Positions 34,423 to 43,373 of a stretch of 64,000 nucleotides of DNA are shown here, one piece after another. The stretch's first letter is position 1. Every line of letters starts with the position of its first letter. This stretch comes from Deltaproteobacteria bacterium (GTDB taxonomy: Bacteria > Myxococcota_A > UBA796 > SXON01). The notes beneath the pieces are model-generated. The model was not told the DNA's origin, ran no database searches, and was given only the letters and a program-made list of their open reading frames with translations. The stretch spans positions 62,001 to 126,000 of the forward strand of contig CANFCK010000006.1 in the NCBI GenBank assembly GCA_947445035.1. Reading direction: 5' to 3'. The translations under genes and the position numbers were made by a program.

Positions 34423-35781
34423 ATGGGCGATACCCTTCTTGGGCAGCGGGTCGATGCAATCCGCCGCCTCGCCCGTCGTGGGCATCCGGCGCCCCTGGCC
34501 AAGGTGGTGGCCAAAGCGCGTGCCGAAGACGTCGCTGCGGTAATCGGGCACCTCGCTGCGCAAGAGCAGCGGCTGGTCTTCGCGCAGCTCAAGCAGGATT
34601 CGGTCGCCGCCGACGTGCTCTCACGCGTGCACGGCGATGACTTCCTCCACCTCGTCACCGACGTGCCGCCCGAGCGGGTGGCCGCGCTTTTGACGCATCT
34701 GGCTGGGGACGATCAGACCGACCTGCTCGAGCGGCTCCCCGAGGCCGTGCGCGAGGCGGTGATGGCCCGGATGAAGGGGGACGAGCGGGCCGAGGTTGAA
34801 GAGCTGCTGGGCTACGCGCCGGACACCGCAGGCGGGATCATGTCCCCCACCGCGTTCACGCTTCGTGACGACAGCAACTGTCGCGACGCAATCGCGGCGG
34901 TGCAGGAGGCCAGCGATCAGGAGTTGATCTACTACGCCTACGTCGAGGACGAGGCGGGCCTCTTGGTGGGGGTCACTTCGCTCCGGAACCTGCTCACCCA
35001 CCCGCCATCCACGCGGTTGGTCGACATCATGTCTCGCGACGTGATTTTGGTGCGTACGGAGACCGACCAGGAAGAGGTGGCGCGCATCGCGGGGCGCTAC
35101 GATCTGCTCGCGGTGCCGGTCGTGGACGATGCGGGTCACCTGGTCGGCATCGTCACCGTGGACGACGTCATCGACGTCATCAAGGAGGAAGCGGCCGAGG
35201 ACATGCTCTTGATGGCGGGTGTGCGTCAAACCGACGAAGAGTCGTCGGGCAACCTGCTGTTGGCGCCGCTGAAGCGGCTTCCTTGGCTTTTCGTGACGCT
35301 GCTCGGCGGGCTCGGCAGCTCCGAGATCCTCCACCAGTTCGCGCCGTTGACCAACGGCGACCCCGTTTTGAGCCTGTTCATCCCCGTGGTCATGGGCATG
35401 GAAGGCAACGTGGGCATTCAGGCCGCCACGGTAACGGTGCGCGGCATCGCCACCGGGCGCATCGACACCGCGTTGGGCAAGTCGATCGGCGCGGAAGTGT
35501 TCAACGGCGCGGCGCTTGGTCTGGCCTTCGCGTTGATGATCGCCGGCTATTGCTGGCTGAGATACGGTGCGCCTGAGGTGGCATTCAGCCTTGCCGTGGC
35601 GTTCTTCGCGGGGATGACGAGCGCGTCCTTCGTCGGCACCGCCGTACCGCTGACGCTGCGGCGCTTGGGCGTCGACCCTGCCATCGCCACTGGACCTTTC
35701 GTCACCACCGCGATGGACGCGCTGGGGCTGACGATCTACCTCGGAACCGCGGCCATCCTGTTGAAGTCGGCCGGTGCGTGA
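34423..35781 (+). CDS. mgtE: Magnesium transporter MgtE
   Basis: 452 residues. The order is classic: MgtE N-domain of superhelical repeats (residues 1-130), a CBS pair (about 135-260; DIMSRDVILVRTETDQEEVA, VPVVDDAGHLVGIVTVDDV), then five transmembrane helices (from about 285). The pore-region signature PVVMGMEGNVGIQAATV and the Asp-rich DALGLTIYL are conserved; that Asp binds Mg2+ in known structures. CBS and N domains gate the channel by cytosolic Mg2+. It overlaps recO by eight bases. Confidence 0.95.
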   Translation: MGDTLLGQRVDAIRRLARRGHPAPLAKVVAKARAEDVAAVIGHLAAQEQRLVFAQLKQDSVAADVLSRVHGDDFLHLVTDVPPERVAALLTHLAGDDQTDLLERLPEAVREAVMARMKGDERAEVEELLGYAPDTAGGIMSPTAFTLRDDSNCRDAIAAVQEASDQELIYYAYVEDEAGLLVGVTSLRNLLTHPPSTRLVDIMSRDVILVRTETDQEEVARIAGRYDLLAVPVVDDAGHLVGIVTVDDVIDVIKEEAAEDMLLMAGVRQTDEESSGNLLLAPLKRLPWLFVTLLGGLGSSEILHQFAPLTNGDPVLSLFIPVVMGMEGNVGIQAATVTVRGIATGRIDTALGKSIGAEVFNGAALGLAFALMIAGYCWLRYGAPEVAFSLAVAFFAGMTSASFVGTAVPLTLRRLGVDPAIATGPFVTTAMDALGLTIYLGTAAILLKSAGA

Positions 35782-36487
35782 CCCCGGGCGGGAGGTCGTC
35801 GCCATCGTGCTTTCCGTGTCTGCATACGCCGACGACGATCGGATACTGAAGCTGCTGACGCCGACCGAAGGCAAGATCGGCGCCTTTCAGCGGTTGGGTC
35901 GTCGTAAGCCGGCGGGGCTCGATGTGGGCGTTCGAGCGCGGCTGCACCTGCGTCACGGACGCGATGGCGGGCTGGACACCCTGGTCGACGTGAAGGTCGA
36001 GGACCCGAGGATCCACCTACGCTCCGGCTACGGCCGGCTGGCGCTCTCCCAGTACGGGTGCGAGCTGGTGGGCGCCCTCTCCAGGGAGGCGCACGCTGAG
36101 CCCAAACAGTTCGGGCTGCTCGACACCTGGTTGGTGCTTCTTGACGCGCTCCGGGCCGACCCCTCGGTCTCGCTCGCAGCCGCGTTGGAGCTCAAGGCGC
36201 TGACCTTTGCCGGGGTCGGACCGGCCCTCGATCGGTGCGGTGCGTGCGGCGGTCCTGTCGAACCAGTCATGCATCTGGAGCCCGCTGGCGGCGGCGCCGT
36301 GCACGCCAGGTGTGGCGGCGGCGTGGTGGTGGCAGAAACGGTGTTGGCGGAGCTGGAGCGCCTGCGCCGAACGCCCCTGCGCGAGCTGGTGGACGGGGTG
36401 GTGAGTCCTCTGGTGGGAGAGGTGGCCGCGGGCCTCGTGCGCGCCCAACTGGGGCGCGAGTTGGCGTCGCGGGAGCTTCTCGGGTAG
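35774..36487 (+). CDS. recO: DNA repair protein RecO
   Basis: 237 residues from a GTG. An N-terminal OB fold (IVLSVSAYADDDRILKLLTPTEGKIGAFQRLGRR) is followed by helices and a zinc-binding element with CGACGG and a distal ARC-GGG. Only three of the usual four Cys are clear, so zinc binding may be altered. RecO loads RecA onto SSB-coated DNA in the RecFOR pathway. Its start overlaps mgtE, indicating coupled expression. Confidence 0.9.
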   Translation: MRDPGREVVAIVLSVSAYADDDRILKLLTPTEGKIGAFQRLGRRKPAGLDVGVRARLHLRHGRDGGLDTLVDVKVEDPRIHLRSGYGRLALSQYGCELVGALSREAHAEPKQFGLLDTWLVLLDALRADPSVSLAAALELKALTFAGVGPALDRCGACGGPVEPVMHLEPAGGGAVHARCGGGVVVAETVLAELERLRRTPLRELVDGVVSPLVGEVAAGLVRAQLGRELASRELLG

Positions 36488-36510
36488 CACGACGGCGCCC
36501 CCGGCCGGGC

Positions 36511-36516
36511 TATGCT
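36511..36516 (+). promoter_or_regulatory. Possible -10 element for a leaderless lipoprotein transcript
   Basis: TATGCT ends six bases before the ATG of the next lipoprotein gene. A transcript would begin at or near that ATG. No convincing -35 lies 16-18 bases upstream, so confidence is low. The arrangement resembles the TACACT upstream of the lipoprotein gene at 30042. Confidence 0.2.
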
Positions 36517-36522
36517 GACCCC

Positions 36523-37206
36523 ATGGTGGTGGTAGCGCTTTTGCTCGGGTGTGACTCGGTGGCGGAGGATGACGACGGACTCGTCAGCTGGGCTGGCTAC
36601 GTCTACATGGACGTGAACGCCCCGGGTGAGGAGCGGCTTGCGGAGGGCAACGTCACCTTCTGGCCGGCGCCCTTCCTCGCCGATGCCCAGCTTGCCGCCG
36701 AGCAACCCTATGAAGACTACGCCGGCTACTATGAGGTCAGGGTCGAGCCGGCGGGGTCGACGCTCGTCCGGATCACCTCGGAGCTGACCCGGCCGACCGT
36801 GTGGGCGGGCGACGCCCCCCAGGTCGATGGCAACTGGCTTTCCGGGGCGCTGTTCGGGGTGACCGACGTGTGGATCGAAGACCTTTTTGATCCGTTGATG
36901 GGGGACGGGGATGCGTGGGTGGACGTGGCCCGACGCGACGAAGTCCTGGTCATCGGGCGGCCGCTGAACGACGCGGTGGAGTGCCAGCACATCACGATCG
37001 CCGCAGCGGACGGCGAGCATCGGCCCCCCTGCTGGCTGGAGGACGACGAGGGCGTCGCGGTGGTGGTGACCTCCGGTCCCATCAGTTGGTTTGCCTCGTC
37101 CGCCGCCCCTGGCGAAGTCGTCGTAAGCTGGCTGGACGCGAGCGAGGCCTATCAGGCCGATGGCGGCGACGTCATCATGGCCTGGTATCTGACGGGGCCA
37201 TCGTGA
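36523..37206 (+). CDS. Lipoprotein of unknown function
   Basis: 227 residues. The signal is very short: MVVVALLLGCDS, Cys at 10. The mature part is acidic and beta-rich (YVYMDVNAPGEERLAEGNVTFW, YEDYAGYYEVRVEPAGSTLV), which suggests an Ig-like or carboxypeptidase-regulatory-like fold. Two further Cys (VECQH, PPCWL) may pair. Its last bases overlap the next lipoprotein gene as GTGA, so the two are translationally coupled and probably act together. I recognise no family. Confidence 0.75.
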   Translation: MVVVALLLGCDSVAEDDDGLVSWAGYVYMDVNAPGEERLAEGNVTFWPAPFLADAQLAAEQPYEDYAGYYEVRVEPAGSTLVRITSELTRPTVWAGDAPQVDGNWLSGALFGVTDVWIEDLFDPLMGDGDAWVDVARRDEVLVIGRPLNDAVECQHITIAAADGEHRPPCWLEDDEGVAVVVTSGPISWFASSAAPGEVVVSWLDASEAYQADGGDVIMAWYLTGPS

Positions 37207-37907
37207 GCGGGGTGGTTTTGCACCTGCTCGCCTGTGAGGGGGCGACGACGGTCCTCTTCTCCGGGGTGGTCAACGACGCGCCGTCGGAGGACGCCAGTCC
37301 GGTCGTCGGGGCCACCCTGACCACCCAGAATCGGGACGGCGAGGTGGTGGGAACGGCCACCTCCGACGGTGCCGGCGGGTTTGAAGTCGAGGTGGGCGCG
37401 GGAGCGAGCTTCTTCCTGAACGTGGCCGCCGACGACCACGTCACCACCGCGTTTTCGGGGGTGGCGGGCCTCGGGGATTTCGAGTCTGAGGCCGGCCTGC
37501 CCTGGGTGGCGACACCCGCGTGGGTGACCGAGTTCACCGCGCCCTTTACCGCGTGTGAGACGCGCGCGGATGCTGGCGCCGTCGTCTTCGGCGAAGCGCG
37601 GGCCAACGCTGGGCTCACCGACGATCCCAACCAATGGCCGAAATTCCCTGCCGTCGAGGTTCAAGTCATCGCGGGAGACGGGACCACGCTTTCCGGTTGT
37701 TACCTTGACGACACCGGGGTCTCCACGGCGGGGCTCGGCTCTACCGGCGAGACGGGTGTCTTCGTCGTTTTCGGCGTTCCAGCGGGCGCGATCAACGTCA
37801 CCTTCACCGCCGTTCGTGGCAACGGCGAGTGGGGCACCGATGTCTTCGAATACATCGTGGCCGCCGATGGACTCGTGCCAATTCTGCCGGCGGGGCTGGC
37901 GATCTGA
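37203..37907 (+). CDS. Lipoprotein with carboxypeptidase-regulatory-like domain
   Basis: 234 residues from a GTG overlapping the previous stop. The lipobox is HLLAC (Cys 11). The first domain (SPVVGATLTTQNRDGEVVGTATSDGAGGFEVEV) has the look of a carboxypeptidase-regulatory-like beta sandwich: an ATL strand, a T-x-SDGAGGFE turn, then V-x-VGAGA. A second, similar unit occurs at AVEVQVIAGDGTTLSGCYLDDTGVSTAG. Likely a cell-surface binding or structural protein. Confidence 0.75.
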   Translation: MSGVVLHLLACEGATTVLFSGVVNDAPSEDASPVVGATLTTQNRDGEVVGTATSDGAGGFEVEVGAGASFFLNVAADDHVTTAFSGVAGLGDFESEAGLPWVATPAWVTEFTAPFTACETRADAGAVVFGEARANAGLTDDPNQWPKFPAVEVQVIAGDGTTLSGCYLDDTGVSTAGLGSTGETGVFVVFGVPAGAINVTFTAVRGNGEWGTDVFEYIVAADGLVPILPAGLAI

Positions 37908-37942
37908 GCGATCGCGGGTTGCCCGGGGCCTGAGGTCGGAGT

Positions 37943-38314
37943 ATGCAGCACGAGCATTCGGCAGTCGCCCCGGCTGACCGCAGCGCCGCCGCTACCGGCA
38001 CCCCTTCCATTCTGGAGCTCACTATGGGCGAGATGATCACCAAGCCTGACGCCAATCCCATCATCAGCGCGGTTGCCAACTGGCTATTCCTCAACGGCGG
38101 CATCGGGTACTTCTTGCTCGGCCAGAAGAAGAAGGCGATCATCGCCATCATCATCTGCTGGGTGATTGGGCCCATCACCTGCGGCCTCGGGATGATGGCC
38201 GCCTGGGTCTTCGCCTACGACGCCTACCTTCTGGGCCAGAAGTTGCAGAGCGGTCAGAGCATCGGGGAGAACGAGAACGGTCTCGAGTTCCTCAACATGA
38301 TCTTCAAGGACTGA
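37943..38314 (+). CDS. Small TM2-like membrane protein
   Basis: 123 residues. Two hydrophobic segments (ANWLFLNGGIGYFLLGQ and IIAIIICWVIGPITCGLGMMA) flank a basic turn, QKKKA. They are followed by YDAYLLGQKLQSGQSIGENE, typical of TM2-type small membrane proteins. An alternative start at the ATG at 38024 has GGAG seven bases upstream and begins nearer the first helix. Function unknown. It is followed ten bases later by a larger membrane protein. Confidence 0.75.
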   Translation: MQHEHSAVAPADRSAAATGTPSILELTMGEMITKPDANPIISAVANWLFLNGGIGYFLLGQKKKAIIAIIICWVIGPITCGLGMMAAWVFAYDAYLLGQKLQSGQSIGENENGLEFLNMIFKD

Positions 38315-38324
38315 TTCGTCCGGC

Positions 38325-39362
38325 GTGGTGATTCCCCCCGCAATCGGCGCCGCCGACGACCTGCAGGCGTGGTTGTTGCGCGGCTTTGTCGAGGCGGGGC
38401 TGCCAGACGTGACCCTCGGTGGCGAGGTGCCCGAAGCGGGCGCCTTCAACGCCGGGAGTGTGTACATGGGCGGCGGGGTCGATGGCGTGGGGCTCTGTTT
38501 CCCAGGCTACGACCCGGGGGAGGAGTGGGTGTACCGCTGCGTCGTGGCCGGGGTCTCGGTGCACGTGGCCTGTCCGGACACCTTGTTCACCCATGCCTAC
38601 GCCGGGCTGGCCCCGGCCGCGATTGGCGCCCGGGTGCTCGCCGACGCACGCGCCCACAACGTCGCCTTTCTCGCTTGGCGTGGGCAGGGCGGCAGCCCCT
38701 CCGTCGCCGAGATGCGAGCGATACCGCAGGTGCGCGGGACCGCGGCCTCGCCCGGGCTCGCTCGCTTTTTGGAGCGTCGGTACCAGGCCGGTCAGGGGCT
38801 GACGGAAGGACCCTCACAGGGTTGGTGGGTGCAGGAGTCGACGCCGCGAGCGCTCGGACAGGGGATCTCGGCCGGACTTGGCTACGACCCCACCTACCGT
38901 CTACGAGGGGACACGCCGCTGCACGATCGTCCCGAATATCGGGAGTATGCCGCCTCGATCCGGACCTTGGGCACGGTGATGCTGGTCACCGCCTCGATGT
39001 CGATGCTCGGCGCAGGCCTGGCCTTGACCTACGCGGGCTTCAACGTGTTCAAGCAGCGCGCCGACATCATCTTGACGCGCGGCATCTCAGGCTACGGCGA
39101 CCTGCTCACCGCCAACGCGTGGCCGCTCTTGGGCTTCCTCACTGCGATGGTCTTCGCGATCTGCCTGATCGTAGCGGGCTTGCGGATGCGCGCGCTGAAG
39201 AACCTGACGCTGGTGCGGGTGCTCCTGGGCGTATCGGCGGTGCCGTGCAGCGGCGCCTGTTGCCTCGTGGGCCTCCCCGTCGCGGGCTGGGCGTTGTACC
39301 GCCTGTCCGATGAAAAGGCGGCGTCGGTTTTCCAGCGCTCGGGGCGATCGTTGACGGGGTAG
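38325..39362 (+). CDS. Membrane protein of unknown function
   Basis: 345 residues. The first ~205 form a soluble domain that starts without a signal peptide (VIPPAIGAADDLQAWLLRGF), so it is probably cytoplasmic. Then come about four transmembrane segments (TVMLVTASMSMLGAGLALTY, WPLLGFLTAMVFAICLIVAGL, LVRVLLGVSAVP, CCLVGLPVAGWALYRL). The last pair ends with a short basic tail. It follows the TM2-like gene closely. No family recognised. Confidence 0.72.
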   Translation: MVIPPAIGAADDLQAWLLRGFVEAGLPDVTLGGEVPEAGAFNAGSVYMGGGVDGVGLCFPGYDPGEEWVYRCVVAGVSVHVACPDTLFTHAYAGLAPAAIGARVLADARAHNVAFLAWRGQGGSPSVAEMRAIPQVRGTAASPGLARFLERRYQAGQGLTEGPSQGWWVQESTPRALGQGISAGLGYDPTYRLRGDTPLHDRPEYREYAASIRTLGTVMLVTASMSMLGAGLALTYAGFNVFKQRADIILTRGISGYGDLLTANAWPLLGFLTAMVFAICLIVAGLRMRALKNLTLVRVLLGVSAVPCSGACCLVGLPVAGWALYRLSDEKAASVFQRSGRSLTG

Positions 39363-39402
39363 TGCAGCGGGCGTCGCGGAAACTGACCCGCGATCCGGGA
39401 CC

Positions 39403-40794
39403 CTATGGTTCTGCGGCGGCCTCCCGCTCCCAGACCCGCCAGCGCCCGGTCGCGCGCCGCCGCCAGCCATCCGTGGACACCAGCCGCGCCTCGTAGAGTG
39501 CCGTCAGGCCGGCGTGATCGCGGCGATGGCGGGTCGGGTCGAGGACCAGTACGGTCAGGCCGCGCGCGTCGGCCAAGGCGCCCAGCTCGGCGGGCGTGGT
39601 GCGGGGGGTGACGTAGAGCCCGCCGAGCTGGATACCCGGGCGCAGCCAGCCGTCGGACGTCGTGTGAGCCAACGCGCTGTTGGTCATGACGGAGCCGACC
39701 ATCGGGGTCGTGCCGCTTTTGAGCGCCTCGTGCAACGCCGTGACCAGCTCGACCTCCGGCGGCGGAGTCGCAAGCGCCGGCAGCGTTCTCCATCCGGTCC
39801 AGGCGGCCCCGGCGACCAGCAGCACGCCCGCCGCGGTCACGACGGTTGCCCCCCAAGGGCGAAGCCGGCGCCAAAAAATCGGAAAACCGAGTGCGGCCGC
39901 CAGCGTGGCGGGGAGCGCCAGTCGCGGGTTGGCGAACACCGCTGCGAGGGCCAGCGTGTGGAGTCCCGCGCCGAGTGCGAGCGCCACCGCCAGACGACGA
40001 TCCGCCCGGCCCTGCACGTCGCGGGCGAACCCGATGCAGCTGGTGACGAGCAACGCGGCGCCCACTCGGCTGGTCAGGTCGGGCAGCACGTGGGGGAGTG
40101 CCCGGCCGAGGCCCGCGGGGATGCGCACGAGGGCGGCCCAGGTGCCGGCCGCGGCTGGCGGTGCGCCGGGGCCCGCGGCCATGGCCAGGTTCATCTCCTG
40201 GTTGGGCAGCACCAACGTCCCGCACCACGCGCACGCCAGCCAATGCGGCATCGTCCCGGCGAGCGCCAACGCGAAAACGGTGCGCCGCGTGCCTGGCTCC
40301 GCGGCGACCAGCACCGCTGGGATCCAGGCAGCAGCGGTCCAGCGGAGGCAGAGCGCGGCCCCGAGCATCAGCCCCGCCAGTCTCGGTTGCGACGCCGTCA
40401 GCACCGCCCCCAGCGCCAGTGCCGCCGCCGGCAGGTCGGTGCCCTCGGTGGTGGCCCAGGCCAGAAACGGGGCCTGCACCAAGAGCCACAGCCCCGCGGC
40501 TGCGCCGAGTCGCGCCCCCGCCACCGCGACGACCCCAACGCCGAGGAGCACCGAGACGCCGCGCGCCGTCGTCAGCACCTCGAGTCCTGCGGCGTGACCA
40601 AGCACGAGCAAACTGGGGTATCCCAGCGGGTAGAGCCCGTCCGAGGCGGGGAGTCCGGCGGCCAACTCCGCGCCGCGCCGGGAAAAGCCGACCAGATCCA
40701 CGAAGTGCAGGCCGTGTCGGGTGGCCGCCCAGGCCAGCACAATCCCGGCGAGCGCGCCGAGCACAGCCACCGCGGCACGGCCGTGTCGCGACAT
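39403..40794 (-). CDS. GT-C-like multi-spanning membrane protein
   Basis: 463 residues with about ten hydrophobic helices over residues 1-330. A soluble C-terminal part follows (about 345-455: ELVTALHEALKSGTTPMVGSV, YVTPRTTPAELGALADARGL). The N-terminal loop RHGLHFVDLVGFSRRGAELA and the overall layout resemble lipid-linked-sugar GT-C glycosyltransferases of the GT39/GT83 type. The defining acidic dyad is not clear, so the sugar-transfer role is tentative. It lies downstream of the PBP1A gene on the same strand with a five-base gap. Confidence 0.65.
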   Translation of the reverse strand: MSRHGRAAVAVLGALAGIVLAWAATRHGLHFVDLVGFSRRGAELAAGLPASDGLYPLGYPSLLVLGHAAGLEVLTTARGVSVLLGVGVVAVAGARLGAAAGLWLLVQAPFLAWATTEGTDLPAAALALGAVLTASQPRLAGLMLGAALCLRWTAAAWIPAVLVAAEPGTRRTVFALALAGTMPHWLACAWCGTLVLPNQEMNLAMAAGPGAPPAAAGTWAALVRIPAGLGRALPHVLPDLTSRVGAALLVTSCIGFARDVQGRADRRLAVALALGAGLHTLALAAVFANPRLALPATLAAALGFPIFWRRLRPWGATVVTAAGVLLVAGAAWTGWRTLPALATPPPEVELVTALHEALKSGTTPMVGSVMTNSALAHTTSDGWLRPGIQLGGLYVTPRTTPAELGALADARGLTVLVLDPTRHRRDHAGLTALYEARLVSTDGWRRRATGRWRVWEREAAAEP

Positions 40795-40799
40795 GGGGA

Positions 40800-43373
40800 C
40801 TACAACTCCTCGCCGATCGGCGCCTCCGGGTCCAGGACAGCCTCCGTCGGGGGGGCGGTGGTGGGATCATCCGCTCCCTCCTCGACGTCCCCCTTGGCGG
40901 AGTCCGCTTTCGGCAGGACGATCGCCGGCATCGGGCCGATCGGCGGCTCGGGCGCGACGTGGGCGCGTGCCGCCGGCCACGACAGCCCAAAGGGCGGGAG
41001 CGCATCTAGCGGGGAGAGCGCGGGGACGACGAGCACTCCCTCCGGTGGATTGTCCCGGGTGTACCCCAACCATCCATTTTCGACGGGCAGCAGCACCGCG
41101 TCCTGCGGCACCGGGAAGCGTTCACCGGGGACGTTCGGCAGGAATTCCATGATGCGACTCCACACGGGGAGCGCAGATTTGCCGCCGGTCTCTTTGTCGC
41201 CGAGGCTCGACTGCCCGTCGGTGCCCACCCACACCGCGACCGTGTAGCGGGGGCTGTAGCCGACGAACCACGCGTCGACGAAGTTGCTGGTGGTGCCGGT
41301 CTTCCCCGCGAAGTCCATGCCCTCGCGCTGACCTTTCTTGGCGGTCCCGGCCAAGAAAACGTTGCGCATCATGTCGACCGTCACGTAGGCGTGGGCGGCG
41401 TCCATCACCCGCTCCCCCGGCCCACCGGGAAGGGTGCGCGCAGTCCCGCCGAGCGACACGACCTGGCCTTCTGCCGCCAGCTCCTTGCCTTTGCGATCGA
41501 GGACCCTCGTCAGCCACACCGGGCCGACCCGCACCCCCAGACGCGCCAAGGAGCTGTACATCATCGCCTGATCCATCGGCGTGACCTCGGATGAGCCCAA
41601 CGCCACCGTCAGGTCGCCCCGAAGCGGGGAGCGCACGCCCAGGCCGCGGGCGAGGGACACCACGCGTTCGATGCCGACTTCGACGCCCAGGCGGACGGCG
41701 ACCGTGTTCAGCGACAGCGCCATTGCGGTGCGAAGCGGGATGTTCCCGTGGTACTTCCCGTCATAGTTCTTGGGAGACCAGGGGAGGCCGTTGGTGCCCG
41801 GGATCGAGAAGGGCGCGTCAAAGACGATGTCGGTCTGGCGATGGCCGGCCATGATCGCGCTGGCGTAGACCACCGGCTTGAAGGAGCTGCCCGGCTGACG
41901 CCGGGCCTGCGTGGCGCGGATGAACCCCTCCAGGCCGACGTCGTAGCCCCCCGACAGCGCCACGACGTGCCCCGTGGCGTTGTCCAAGATCACCGCGGCG
42001 CTCTCCGCCCACGGGCGCGCCTTGCGATGAACGATGCCCGCGCCCTCCGCCGCCGGCGCCAGGCAGACCTCCAGGACGTCGCCGCGTCGGAGCACCGCGC
42101 CGAGGGGTTTCGCCGACTCGGCCGCCGGGCGGTCCTTGTCGCCTTGACCCTGCCGGGCACGACGCACCTTCACGTCGAGATCGCTGGCATCAAGCTTGAA
42201 CCGGAACGGCCCCGCCGAGATGGCGCCCTCGGCGTCGTCCGCGAGCGCGGCGAAACATTCCCCAGGCTCCGGCGGGCGGAACGCACCAAGATCGTGGTCG
42301 ATGCGCAGCCGGTCCCCCCGCGCCAGCCAGGCCTCACGGCCGGTTTCGGGAATGTTCCGCGTCGGCCCGCGCGCGCCCTGCCGCTTTTCGAGCGCAACGA
42401 GCCCGTCCCGCACAGCCTCCTCTACGACACGCTGGACGGCTTGATCGTAGGGGGTGTGTACCTGCATGCCCTCAAGGAACGGCATGTCCTCGCCAAAGAT
42501 CCGGCGCACCTCGCGCCGCACCTCGGTCAGGTAGGCGGCGCCGGTCTCGGGGGCGCTGCTGGCGCGGGGGACAACGACGGGGTCGGCAAGGTGCTGGCTG
42601 GCCACGCTGGCGGTCAGGTACCCCTGGCCGACCATCAGCTTCAACACGATCTCACGTCGCGACGCCGCTAGTTCGGAATCGTGCCGCGGCGAGTATTTGG
42701 AGGGCGCTGGCACCAGCCCCGCGATGAGCGCCGACTGCCCCGGATTGAGCTCCCGCGCCGAGACGCCGAAGTAGTCCTGGGCGGCCGCTTCGACGCCGTA
42801 GTTGCCGTTGCCGAGCGCGATGTAGTTCACGTAGAGTTCGATCAGCTGCATCTTGGACAGCTCACGTTCCAGCCGGTAGGCGAGCACCGCCTCGCGGAGC
42901 TTCCGTCGGTAGCTCTTTTCTTTGCCGACGAGGAGGTTCTTCACCAGCTGCTGGGTGATGGTGCTGCCCCCTTGGCTGGTGCCGCCGCCCGTGACGTTCA
43001 CGTACAGGGCGCGGAGGATTCCTTGTGGATCGACGCCCTCGTGTTCGAAGAAACGTTTGTCTTCACTGGCGATGAACGCTTGCCAGACGTGGTCCGGCAG
43101 CTCGGACAACGGGACCCACACCCGCCGTTCCAGGTAGAACTGGTCCACCCGTTCGCCCCGGTGGTCGAACACCTGGACGGAACATGGAACGCGGAACTCT
43201 GTTGCTTCGCCCAGGCTTTCTGGCAAGGTGGAGAGGACTTCGGTGTCGAACCATTGCCAGCCGAAGAGTCCGCCCGCGCTGCCGGCCAGGATCCCCACCA
43301 CGCCGAGCCGGACGACAAAGCGCCCAATCCGCCGAAAGCGGGCTCGCCACGGGCGCGGGGGGGCATCCTCCAT
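40800..43373 (-). CDS. mrcA: Bifunctional penicillin-binding protein 1A
   Basis: 857 residues. N-terminal transmembrane helix near 18-40. The GT51 transglycosylase has catalytic E104 in SEDKRFFEHEG and GGSTITQQLVKN. The transpeptidase has nucleophile S496 (PGSSFKP), S554-L-N556 and the KTGTT triad near 690. An insert of ~100 residues (about 340-450) with charged RARQGQGDKDRP matches the OB-like domain of class A PBP1A. It builds and cross-links peptidoglycan. The C-terminal tail is acidic and Pro-rich. Confidence 0.94.
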   Translation of the reverse strand: MEDAPPRPWRARFRRIGRFVVRLGVVGILAGSAGGLFGWQWFDTEVLSTLPESLGEATEFRVPCSVQVFDHRGERVDQFYLERRVWVPLSELPDHVWQAFIASEDKRFFEHEGVDPQGILRALYVNVTGGGTSQGGSTITQQLVKNLLVGKEKSYRRKLREAVLAYRLERELSKMQLIELYVNYIALGNGNYGVEAAAQDYFGVSARELNPGQSALIAGLVPAPSKYSPRHDSELAASRREIVLKLMVGQGYLTASVASQHLADPVVVPRASSAPETGAAYLTEVRREVRRIFGEDMPFLEGMQVHTPYDQAVQRVVEEAVRDGLVALEKRQGARGPTRNIPETGREAWLARGDRLRIDHDLGAFRPPEPGECFAALADDAEGAISAGPFRFKLDASDLDVKVRRARQGQGDKDRPAAESAKPLGAVLRRGDVLEVCLAPAAEGAGIVHRKARPWAESAAVILDNATGHVVALSGGYDVGLEGFIRATQARRQPGSSFKPVVYASAIMAGHRQTDIVFDAPFSIPGTNGLPWSPKNYDGKYHGNIPLRTAMALSLNTVAVRLGVEVGIERVVSLARGLGVRSPLRGDLTVALGSSEVTPMDQAMMYSSLARLGVRVGPVWLTRVLDRKGKELAAEGQVVSLGGTARTLPGGPGERVMDAAHAYVTVDMMRNVFLAGTAKKGQREGMDFAGKTGTTSNFVDAWFVGYSPRYTVAVWVGTDGQSSLGDKETGGKSALPVWSRIMEFLPNVPGERFPVPQDAVLLPVENGWLGYTRDNPPEGVLVVPALSPLDALPPFGLSWPAARAHVAPEPPIGPMPAIVLPKADSAKGDVEEGADDPTTAPPTEAVLDPEAPIGEEL

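Noticed and set aside
39514-41247. Long plus-strand open frame over the GT-C and PBP genes
   Set aside because: Opposes a PBP1A with complete motifs; Arg/Gly-rich shadow.
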